A DNA stretch of 16,596 nucleotides, taken from assembly GCA_003170115.1 (NCBI GenBank), contig PMZS01000039.1, positions 1,057 through 17,652 on the forward strand, read 5' to 3'. Of this stretch, positions 1-6,421 are shown piece after piece. The position numbers and the translations under genes are program-made. The notes under the pieces were generated by a model, which saw only the letters and a program-made list of their open reading frames with translations, made no database searches and was not told where the DNA came from. The DNA comes from Spirochaetaceae bacterium (GTDB lineage Bacteria; Spirochaetota; Spirochaetia; SZUA-6; Fen-1364). Position 1 is the first letter of the stretch, and each line of letters begins with the position of its first letter.

Positions 1-126
1 GACGGAGGTCACCGTTGCACCCAGGTCCATCACGGTGACGCGCACGCCGTGCGAGTTTTCCAGGCTGAACAAGGTGACGGCCCTGCCGTCAGAAGTCGTG
101 CCGTACTTTGATTGCGTTGCCTGCAT
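1..126 (-). CDS. galM: Aldose 1-epimerase (galactose mutarotase), N-terminal fragment
   Basis: Reading the minus strand from an ATG at 126-124 gives 42 open codons to the window edge, beginning MQATQSKYGTTSDGRAV and ending in DLGATVTSV. This matches the start of aldose 1-epimerases, which open with a FGTxxDGxxV strand and then a xxxGATITSI segment. The family interconverts alpha and beta anomers of galactose or glucose in the cytoplasm and is usually about 340 residues, so roughly 300 residues lie outside the window. A strong Shine-Dalgarno GGGAGG (132-137) sits 5 nt before the ATG. The gene follows the ATPase/DUF4143 gene on the same strand after 41 bp with no visible terminator, so read-through is possible. 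The catalytic His and Glu are not in view. Family assignment rests on the N-terminus only. Confidence 0.8.
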   Translation of the reverse strand, partial: MQATQSKYGTTSDGRAVTLFSLENSHGVRVTVMDLGATVTSV

Positions 127-131
127 AAGCG

Positions 132-137
132 CCTCCC
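132..137 (-). promoter_or_regulatory. Shine-Dalgarno site of galM
   Basis: The minus strand reads GGGAGG followed by 5 nt (CGCTT) and ATG. This site fixes the galM start at 126, a gene whose visible part is too short to be found by length alone. Confidence 0.75.
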
Positions 138-167
138 GTGGGACAAGTATGCATGGTGCGCGGCGGT

Positions 168-1343
168 TCAGGAAGGCCCGGACATCAGGCCTGTGCCGTT
201 CGAGGCTGCAAAGCCCTTTCCCAGGGGGTAGCCCTTTCGCGCGCGGCAAATCACCGTCGTGCTGATCACGTTCGCGGAGCCGTAGTCTTGCGCAAACGAA
301 CGGGCGCCCCTGAGGTCCGATTCCGTCACCTTCTCCGCCATCTTCGCCTCGTACAGCTCGAATCTCCCGCCCCGCTCGACGATGAAATCAACCTCTCTCC
401 CGTCTGCCGTTCGCCAGTACCAGATCGACGGCCGCACGTCACCCGCACGCGCCTGGGCACGGAACACCTGGCCAAACGCATACGTTTCCCAGATGTTGCC
501 CGCAAGGGGAGACCTTTCCCACTCCTCCGTAGTCCTGATCCCCACGAGATGGCAGGTCAACCCCGTGTCCATCAGATAGAGCTTGGGTGACTTCACCAGT
601 CTTTTTCCGACGCTGCGGAAGTACGGTTCCAGCAGATAGACAAGCCCTGACGCCTGCAACACCGACAACCACGCCTTCACCGTATTCGGCGAGACACCAA
701 TGTCCCGAGCCATGTCCGCGTAGGAAACAGTGGTTGCGGTTCGAGCGGCCGCGACGCGCAGAAACCGCGCGTAGTCCCTCAGACTGGTGACGTTGAGAAC
801 GTTGCGAATGTCCCGCTCCAGGTACGTCGCTACGTACGACGGAAACCAGGTGTCGGGTCTCTCAGCGCCGCCCGCGTGCAACGCGGGGAAGCCCCCCGTC
901 ACCACGTAACGGCCCGGCTCCATGTGTGCATCGGCAGCCTGGACCTCGTCCGCGGAAAGGGTTGCCAGATCCAGGATTCCCGCCCTGCCCGCAAGGCTTT
1001 CCGAGACCTCTTGCATGAGGGAAAAACTCTGAGATCCGGCCAGGAGATACTGACCCTTGCGGCCTGAACGATCGACTGCCATCTTCATGAACCTGAACAG
1101 CAACGGGGCATACTGCACTTCGTCGATGATCGCAGGAGTGCCCAGCCGCGCGAGAAACTGCTCCGGATTCACCTGTGCCTGCGCCGCCTCAGCGGGATCG
1201 TCCAGGGTAACGAAACGCGCGTTCGGGTACAGGCGAGTGATAAGAGAGGTCTTTCCGCTCTGGCGAAGGCCCGTGACGAGCACGACCTTGAACTGGCGCG
1301 CAAGGCGTGACAGTGTTCCCTGCGCGTCACGCTCAATCCACAT
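168..1343 (-). CDS. AAA-type ATPase with DUF4143 C-terminal domain
   Basis: The protein has 391 residues from the ATG at 1343. Its opening, MWIERD followed by an amphipathic helix, is typical of this family. Walker A is GLRQSGKTS (about residues 25-33) and Walker B is PAIIDEV (D74, E75). A sensor-like LAGSQSF follows near residue 103. A winged-helix-like segment (SYADMARDIGVSPNTVKAWL) lies around 207-226. The C-terminal DUF4143 part carries REVDFIVE (D319) and YEAK (E332, K334), which resembles the D...ExK core of PD-(D/E)XK nuclease folds. Homologues are cytoplasmic, very common in spirochaetes and other anaerobes, often multicopy, and without an established role. An in-frame TTG at 1358 would add five residues but lies inside the candidate promoter and has no usable ribosome site. 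The gene sits alone between the envelope operon and galM, which is consistent with an accessory module. Family is sure; biological role unknown. Confidence 0.9.
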   Translation of the reverse strand: MWIERDAQGTLSRLARQFKVVLVTGLRQSGKTSLITRLYPNARFVTLDDPAEAAQAQVNPEQFLARLGTPAIIDEVQYAPLLFRFMKMAVDRSGRKGQYLLAGSQSFSLMQEVSESLAGRAGILDLATLSADEVQAADAHMEPGRYVVTGGFPALHAGGAERPDTWFPSYVATYLERDIRNVLNVTSLRDYARFLRVAAARTATTVSYADMARDIGVSPNTVKAWLSVLQASGLVYLLEPYFRSVGKRLVKSPKLYLMDTGLTCHLVGIRTTEEWERSPLAGNIWETYAFGQVFRAQARAGDVRPSIWYWRTADGREVDFIVERGGRFELYEAKMAEKVTESDLRGARSFAQDYGSANVISTTVICRARKGYPLGKGFAASNGTGLMSGPS

Positions 1344-1349
1344 GCAGGA

Positions 1350-1378
1350 ATAGTGCAATCCTATTGCGGAATTGTCAA
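1350..1378 (-). promoter_or_regulatory. Candidate promoter of the ATPase/DUF4143 gene, apparently leaderless
   Basis: The minus strand carries a perfect -35 TTGACA (1378-1373), a 17-nt spacer and a weak -10 CACTAT (1355-1350, 3 of 6 matches to TATAAT). The A of the ATG at 1343 is the seventh base after the -10 hexamer, exactly where transcription would begin. No Shine-Dalgarno sequence precedes the ATG. Together these suggest a leaderless mRNA. The -10 is poor, so this remains a prediction. Confidence 0.45.
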
Positions 1379-1412
1379 GGCCGAGGAGGTAGGGAGGTGG
1401 GAGAAACGATCT

Positions 1413-2831
1413 CTATTGACGGAAGGTGTCGCTTACCTTTACGAGGAGAAGCAACTCCAATTGCTTGTTCCCCGGTACGAGGCGATTGGAAAAAACTTCA
1501 CCGCCATTCGGACCGTAGAGAAACACGGGCCCGAGCTGGATGGTCGTGAGTGGAACAGGGGATATTTCGAAAAGCGGCGACACCAGACCCGAGCCATCTG
1601 ACCAGTTCTGCTGCCACAGAAGGTTCAACGAGATGCCGGAAGAGGCCATATTGCCGAAACGCAGGACCACCGCGGAGTTGTGGCCGCCTGGTCCCGATTC
1701 ATCGGCAAGCCACGAGGTGCCCTGATCCCGCTCTCCGTTGTAGGCATATTCCATATAGAGTTTGATGCGGGCGTCCGTCCACTCGCGGGAGAGCCCGAGC
1801 ACCACGGTAGGATAGATTCGCTGCATCATGCCGCCCACATAAATTCCGCCCGCTGTCGGGGGAGGGTTCTGGGGCAGGCCGCCGCTCAGGGTGAGGCGGA
1901 CCGGGAACGCCATGGTCGTCTCGGCGGAGAAGTCAAAACCCAGGAAATGCGTTTTCAGGGACAGTGAAGTACGGGGCGTGAGGAGGTGCTGCCAGAACCC
2001 GGCGAGCGTCCATTCGATCGGCCCCGTGACCATGTCATACTGGATACCGTAGCCGGCATCCTGCGGATCCGGCGTAGTGGCGTCCGGGAAGCCGTAGTTC
2101 TGCATGTCGAACCGCGCGAGAAACGTGAGGCTGTTCAGCCCGAAGGGGATGCTCATTTTCGCTGTGACAGGAAGATTCAAGTTGGCGGTGCTTGTGAGGA
2201 TGTTTGTCTGCTGCCAGAGGGGCTCATTGCTGATCCCCCAATCCGACCGGCCGCGTGCGGGCAGGTTGCTGAACTGGAAAAACTGCGAGTTTCCCCATGT
2301 GTAGTTGAAAATTCCCAGGCGGAAGAAGACGCTTTCGCGGACCGAGTAGTCCACAATCATTTCTGAAAGCTGCGTGCCTGTCTTCGGAAAGCCGTAACTG
2401 AAAACACCCTGGAGTCGCAGCTGCGGCGCCGGCCGCAAGTCGACTCCAAGGCTCGCGGTCAACGAGCCGCTGGCCTCGTGCCCCAGGCCGCTTTCAAGAT
2501 TGCCTGTATTGGGCAGGTTCGCCCACCCGAGACCGAAAAGCCCATAGATGTCCAGGTTGGCGAAATAGTGGATTTTCTGATCCTGGGTAGGATCATCCGA
2601 GCGCACCGTGGAGCCGGAAGGGGCGTTCTGGCCCGGGGCGGGTTGAGCAGCGGGCGTGCTTCCGGTCGCGGGCGTGCCATTGTCAGTGAAGAGTCCGTTC
2701 AGGTCATCGCCTCCGGAAGGCGGCGGCGACTGTGCCGGCAGCGCGATGCTGGCCAGGCAGAGGAATGCCGCGACCGCGATGGAACGGGACAGACCCCGGC
2801 CTGGACGCCGCGGACCCGCGCATCTATTCAC
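1413..2831 (-). CDS. Putative outer-membrane beta-barrel protein, last gene of the permease/LolA-like operon
   Basis: This 472-residue protein starts at a GTG (2831) with GGAGA (2842-2838) six bases upstream and overlaps the end of the LolA-like gene by 8 bp, implying coupled translation. Residues 1-33 form a signal peptide: an Arg-rich n-region, a hydrophobic core SIAVAAFLCLASIAL, and likely cleavage near ALPA|Q. A Pro/Ala/Gly/Thr-rich linker follows (about 35-85). The rest is dominated by alternating-hydrophobicity strands with many aromatics and Gly, such as VFFRLGIFNYTWGNSQFF and IKLYMEYAYNGE, as expected of a transmembrane barrel. The phrase DYSVRESVFFRLG...WGNSQFFQFSNLPAR resembles barrel proteins I recall next to LolA-like genes in spirochaetes. 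It lacks a C-terminal Phe. Function is unknown; as final gene of the operon it may be the outer-membrane partner of the transport system. No transfer of a named family is justified. Confidence 0.7.
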   Translation of the reverse strand: MNRCAGPRRPGRGLSRSIAVAAFLCLASIALPAQSPPPSGGDDLNGLFTDNGTPATGSTPAAQPAPGQNAPSGSTVRSDDPTQDQKIHYFANLDIYGLFGLGWANLPNTGNLESGLGHEASGSLTASLGVDLRPAPQLRLQGVFSYGFPKTGTQLSEMIVDYSVRESVFFRLGIFNYTWGNSQFFQFSNLPARGRSDWGISNEPLWQQTNILTSTANLNLPVTAKMSIPFGLNSLTFLARFDMQNYGFPDATTPDPQDAGYGIQYDMVTGPIEWTLAGFWQHLLTPRTSLSLKTHFLGFDFSAETTMAFPVRLTLSGGLPQNPPPTAGGIYVGGMMQRIYPTVVLGLSREWTDARIKLYMEYAYNGERDQGTSWLADESGPGGHNSAVVLRFGNMASSGISLNLLWQQNWSDGSGLVSPLFEISPVPLTTIQLGPVFLYGPNGGEVFSNRLVPGNKQLELLLLVKVSDTFRQ

Positions 2832-3633
2832 TCAGGTTCTCCAGCCAGGCTTTCGTGAACGTGGCATCAGGCAGGCGCTGGAGAGACGGCCGCGCGATGG
2901 TGTAGGTGGTTCTCTCCTTCACGAACGTGCCGTTGATTGTCGTCCCGCGCAGCTCGTCAAGAATGACAACCGTCTCTGGAACGTAGCGGCTGCCCACCTG
3001 CTGATAGACGGGGAATGCCGTGGTTCGCAGGTGCTGGCCAGAGAAGCTGTAGTCTTCCGTCTTGCGAACAAGCCCGTCGTCGCTGACCCAGATCTTCATC
3101 TTCGGGAATCCGACATCCTCGGTCCTCGCCTCAAGGTCGAGGACCCAGCAGTCGAACCGTCCCAGCTTCTGGCGCACGGATGCCACAACCCGGTAATCGC
3201 CCGCAAGATTGGAGCGGGTGAAGTCGGAGTTGCGGGCGTTCATGTTCTGGAAACGGTCCTTCGCGCTTGTGAAGGTGAATCGTCTCGATACGGGATCATA
3301 GAACCAGAGATTGTTCCCGGATTTGAGGTACCCCTTCCCCTTGTCCTCATCCGGTTTCACGATCACGATGAGATACGTGTTGTTCTTATCCCGCCTGAAG
3401 ACCATGGCCTGCTTCGAGCTCTGGCCCTGCCCGGGAGTCTCCTGCACAAAAGTGTACAGTGCGGAGAAGTCGGAATCATCGAAGGTGACAAGAGCGTCGG
3501 CCTGCTTCAGGATCTTGATGAAATCCGGCGCCCCGCCGCCAGCCTGGGCCCCGGCGGCCGGCGGAAAGCACGATGCCGCGGCACACAAGAATATGAACAG
3601 CCCCCACGCCCTTACCCGAGACGAAAACCGCAT
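2824..3633 (-). CDS. LolA-like outer-membrane lipoprotein-sorting protein (PF17131-type)
   Basis: The 269-residue reading starts at the ATG at 3633, four bases after GAGGAG (3643-3638). An ATG at 3648 that overlaps the upstream stop as ATGA is an alternative, adding five residues. Residues 1-30 are a signal peptide; AASC at 19-22 could be a loose lipobox, otherwise cleavage falls near AGAQ. The mature part carries the family's hallmark stretch: FRRDKNNTYLIVIVKPDEDKG, then GYLKSGNNLWFYDPVSRRFT, then a FQNMNARNSDFTRSNLAGDY block, and KMKIWVSDDGLVRKTEDYS. LolA/LolB-type folds are incomplete barrels that carry acyl chains across the periplasm. It is encoded directly after two FtsX-like permeases and before a barrel protein, fitting a chaperone between inner and outer membrane. 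The cargo (lipoprotein or lipid) cannot be read from sequence. Family call is strong. Confidence 0.88.
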   Translation of the reverse strand: MRFSSRVRAWGLFIFLCAAASCFPPAAGAQAGGGAPDFIKILKQADALVTFDDSDFSALYTFVQETPGQGQSSKQAMVFRRDKNNTYLIVIVKPDEDKGKGYLKSGNNLWFYDPVSRRFTFTSAKDRFQNMNARNSDFTRSNLAGDYRVVASVRQKLGRFDCWVLDLEARTEDVGFPKMKIWVSDDGLVRKTEDYSFSGQHLRTTAFPVYQQVGSRYVPETVVILDELRGTTINGTFVKERTTYTIARPSLQRLPDATFTKAWLENLSE

Positions 3634-3644
3634 ACAACTCCTCA

Positions 3645-4862
3645 TCATTCGGCCCGCAGGGCTGCCACCGGCTCGATATTCTGTGCCGCTCGTGCGGGGC
3701 TCAATGCGCCTGCCAGCGTGACCAAAGTGATGAGCAGGGCATCTGCACATATTATATCAGGATTCATCACCCAACTCAGGTGTCCCCGGTCGAGAAAAAT
3801 ATCCAATCCCGCGGCGCCTGCCAGCGGGATTCGGGCAACAGCCGTCAATCCCACAAAGCTCAGGAGAAGGCCGGCCGCGATTCCGCACAGCGCCAGGAAG
3901 ACAGCTTCACAGAGGATGAGGTTGCGCACCTGGGGCCTCTGAATCCCGATGGCGCGCATCGTTCCAATTTCCCTGGTACGCTCGTAGATTATCACACGAT
4001 AGAGATTGAAGATACCCACCGCGATGACGACGGAAAGGAGCGCCAGGATGCCGTAGCTGACAATGGAGAGCGCCTTGAGCAGCGTCCTGATCTGGGCCAT
4101 GAAGCCGATGACCGGATCGGCGGTGAACTTGCCGTTCAACGCATGGCCTATCTGGGCCGCCACTCTTTCCGCGGCGCGGTAGTCGTCCAGGTATATCCCG
4201 ATGCTGGCGCTGTAGCCCGAATCGAAGCCGAGAGCCTTGTCCAGCACCCCTCGATCCATGTACAGCGTATAGAAACCGAAAATGCTCGCTTCACGGAAAA
4301 TCGCCTTGACCCAGAGCGGCACGGTGTTGATTGCCCCGGCATCACGATTAACCTGGAGGGTGATCTGGTCTCCGACCCGGGCGCCGAGGCGGCGGGCGGT
4401 GACCTCGGAAATCAGGACTCCCCGCTGGTCACTCATGTCGCCGGGGTTCCCCGCTATGAACTGCAGACGTTCGATCATCCGCGCCTCGGACGCCCAATCC
4501 AGCCCGATCACTCTCCGCATGGAAAGGGATTCCCCGTTGAAGAACACGACTCCCGAGCTGCCAAGGTGAGTCCGATGAGAGAAAGCCGCAGGGCTGACAC
4601 CCGAGCGCGAGATCGCTTCAAGGATGAAGCGGTCCGCCGCCGCCATTGTGGCGATGTCACGAGGTTCCTTGCCGATGCTGATAATCACGTGGCCGCCGTA
4701 GTAGCGGGCTCCGCGGACGTTGACCTGGTACGAGAGCCCCGCGACCAGGCTCTGGATGGTGCAGACGAAGAAGAAGCCCGCGCACACGGCGAGGCCCAGC
4801 AGGAGAAAACGCCTGCTATTCCGGGTGAAATTCCGAAAGGCCATCTGCACCGTCGTTCTCAT
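3645..4862 (-). CDS. ABC transporter permease, FtsX/MacB-like (second of pair)
   Basis: This is a 405-residue inner-membrane protein with the MacB/LolC topology. TM1 lies at about 18-40, a periplasmic core domain spans roughly 45-260, TM2 266-290, TM3 318-340 and TM4 372-392. The cytoplasmic motif EIGTMRAIG (298-306) after TM2 is the coupling element that contacts the ATPase in this superfamily. The C-terminus, ARAAQNIEPVAALRAE, is also typical. The ATG at 4862 lies one base after the stop of the preceding permease (TGAGATG), so translation is probably coupled; its own ribosome site is weak. Its stop overlaps the region where the LolA-like gene begins. It probably forms a heterodimer with the protein of 4864-6342. 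Known relatives extract lipoproteins (LolCE) or power envelope export (MacB) rather than carry solute through a channel. Which of these applies here is open. Confidence 0.9.
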   Translation of the reverse strand: MRTTVQMAFRNFTRNSRRFLLLGLAVCAGFFFVCTIQSLVAGLSYQVNVRGARYYGGHVIISIGKEPRDIATMAAADRFILEAISRSGVSPAAFSHRTHLGSSGVVFFNGESLSMRRVIGLDWASEARMIERLQFIAGNPGDMSDQRGVLISEVTARRLGARVGDQITLQVNRDAGAINTVPLWVKAIFREASIFGFYTLYMDRGVLDKALGFDSGYSASIGIYLDDYRAAERVAAQIGHALNGKFTADPVIGFMAQIRTLLKALSIVSYGILALLSVVIAVGIFNLYRVIIYERTREIGTMRAIGIQRPQVRNLILCEAVFLALCGIAAGLLLSFVGLTAVARIPLAGAAGLDIFLDRGHLSWVMNPDIICADALLITLVTLAGALSPARAAQNIEPVAALRAE

Positions 4863-4863
4863 C

Positions 4864-6342
4864 TCAGCTTGCGTGAATAGCGCGGACAGGCTGGATGCGC
4901 AGCGCCAGGCGCACCGGGTATACCCAGGCGATCATTCCCAGGACAAGGGACGCGGCAACTGACAGCCCGATGTTCCATCCGGAAATTGCGGGGTGCAGGG
5001 AGGTCCCCCCGAAAAGAAGGATAAGAATCTGATTCCTGAAATGAACGGGGACGTGATCCAGGAACAGAATGGTTCCACACCCGACCAGGACGCCGGCAAC
5101 GCCGGAAATCAGGGTGAGCGCGCACGTCTCGATGATGAACAGATTCTGCACGAATCCCGTACGGGCGCCGATGGCGCGCATTGTGCCGATTTCCGACGTC
5201 CGCTCGAAAACGGACATCACGATGGAGTTCATCGTGAGAATGAGAACGATTCCCCAGAGCATGAAGATGCCAATGTACAGGACGATCTGCATGAGGAAAA
5301 CGTACGTCGCTGCTCCTCCGGCGGTTCCTCTCCAATCGCGCACCTGGATGGCCATATCCGCGCCGGTTAGCGCCCGGCGGAGATCCGCCGCGACCCGGGC
5401 CTTGCTGGCCCCCGGTTGCGCCCTGAGCAGGATGAAATGCCAGGCGCCGTCGTGGCCGAGCGGCGCTTCACGGGCCGAAGCGCCTGCGCGGTGCGCCTCG
5501 TTGAGGAGGTCCTTCAACTCCTGCATGGTGATGGGTGCCGATGACTCCCTGGCGGGCGCACTTGCGCCGGCCGTGAATAGAGAATCCAGGTCACCGGTCC
5601 CCCCGGAGCCCGCCATCACGCCGGCGGCTCCGGCAGAAGGCGCGTCGGTCTGCAGGTACCCGCACAGCGCGCGAAGAATCCGGCCGTCCGCGATGACGAC
5701 GTGCCGGAGGGCTTCGCTTCCCGGCCGATAACGAATGATCCCGACGAGAGTCACTTCCCGGATGGCAAAGGTCTGGTCGCGGAAAAGAGAGAGCTGCAGC
5801 TTGTCCCCGGGGACGAGGGGATGCCCGAGATCAGCCTCGATCTCCGCCGCCCAATCCTCGCTGAGCACGGCCCACCCGGAGCTGCCGGGCGCAGGAAGCG
5901 CGCCGCGGATGAAAAGGGGAACGCGGAACAGGTTGAAATATTCATCCCCGATCACGCCCAGCCCCAGGCCGCCGCTTCTGGCGCCGCCCGCCTCCAGGAA
6001 AAGGAGAGAAGAAAGGACGTACGCAGTGGCCGCTACGCCCGGCACGCGGGACGCACGGGCGCCGACCTCGGCCGCATTCACGATGAGCGGTTCGGCTTCA
6101 TAGTCTCCGACCACGGGGATATCGGGACCGAAAAGGCTGAAGGACTGCTCCCTTGGCGTGCTGATGGAAAGATCCGCGGTGAAATTCTCCGAGAAGGTGG
6201 TCTGGACCCCGCCGATGGAGCTTTCGAGCACCGCGTTGCCCACGAAGAGAGCGGCAACTCCAACCGCAATGAGAACCGCGACGACAATCGTCTTGCGCCC
6301 ACGGCGGCTCAGGCTGCGAAATGCGATGCGAAAGAGAAGCAT
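4864..6342 (-). CDS. ABC transporter permease, FtsX/MacB-like (first of pair)
   Basis: I take the start at the ATG at 6342, giving 492 residues beginning MLLFRIAFRSLSRRGRKT, a standard opening for this family. An ATG at 6399 lies inside the candidate promoter and has no ribosome site. TM1 is at about 18-36, followed by a large periplasmic domain to about 340. TM2 lies at 346-374, the EIGTMRAIG coupling motif at 384-392, TM3 at 399-426 and TM4 at 457-476, with the C-terminal RIQPVRAIHAS typical of the family. A Gly/Ala/Ser-rich loop around 230-275 (SAGAAGVMAGSGGTGDLDS) looks like an insertion relative to compact relatives. It heads a four-gene operon with a second permease, a LolA-like protein and a barrel protein. 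No ATP-binding subunit is encoded between or beside the permeases, so the motor must come from elsewhere. Confidence 0.9.
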   Translation of the reverse strand: MLLFRIAFRSLSRRGRKTIVVAVLIAVGVAALFVGNAVLESSIGGVQTTFSENFTADLSISTPREQSFSLFGPDIPVVGDYEAEPLIVNAAEVGARASRVPGVAATAYVLSSLLFLEAGGARSGGLGLGVIGDEYFNLFRVPLFIRGALPAPGSSGWAVLSEDWAAEIEADLGHPLVPGDKLQLSLFRDQTFAIREVTLVGIIRYRPGSEALRHVVIADGRILRALCGYLQTDAPSAGAAGVMAGSGGTGDLDSLFTAGASAPARESSAPITMQELKDLLNEAHRAGASAREAPLGHDGAWHFILLRAQPGASKARVAADLRRALTGADMAIQVRDWRGTAGGAATYVFLMQIVLYIGIFMLWGIVLILTMNSIVMSVFERTSEIGTMRAIGARTGFVQNLFIIETCALTLISGVAGVLVGCGTILFLDHVPVHFRNQILILLFGGTSLHPAISGWNIGLSVAASLVLGMIAWVYPVRLALRIQPVRAIHAS

Positions 6343-6375
6343 CCCGGCTAATCGTCCCGACTCATTGTGTTCACC

Positions 6376-6404
6376 AAAATAGCGTGACACAGGGGCCATT
6401 TCAA
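6376..6404 (-). promoter_or_regulatory. Candidate sigma-70 promoter of the permease/LolA-like operon
   Basis: The minus strand has TTGAAA (6404-6399), a 17-nt spacer and TATTTT (6381-6376). Transcription would begin near 6369, leaving a leader of about 27 nt before the ATG at 6342. This argues against the upstream ATG at 6399, which falls in the -35 box. A 6-bp inverted repeat, AGCGTG at 6422-6417 and CACGCT at 6386-6381 on the minus strand, flanks the spacer and -35 and could be an operator. The leader's ribosome site is weak (GCCGGG directly before ATG). Confidence 0.5.
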
Positions 6405-6421
6405 GGGGAAAAGGCGCACGC

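Noticed and set aside
1379..1412. Terminator after the barrel gene
   Set aside because: The region is a plain pyrimidine tract (CTCCCACCTCCCTACC on the minus strand) with no stem and no T-run.
2656..4880. Long plus-strand open frames (2656-3942 and 3780-4880) opposite the LolA-like and permease genes
   Set aside because: No signal peptide, membrane pattern or family motif is present. The opposite strand gives well-formed, conserved proteins.
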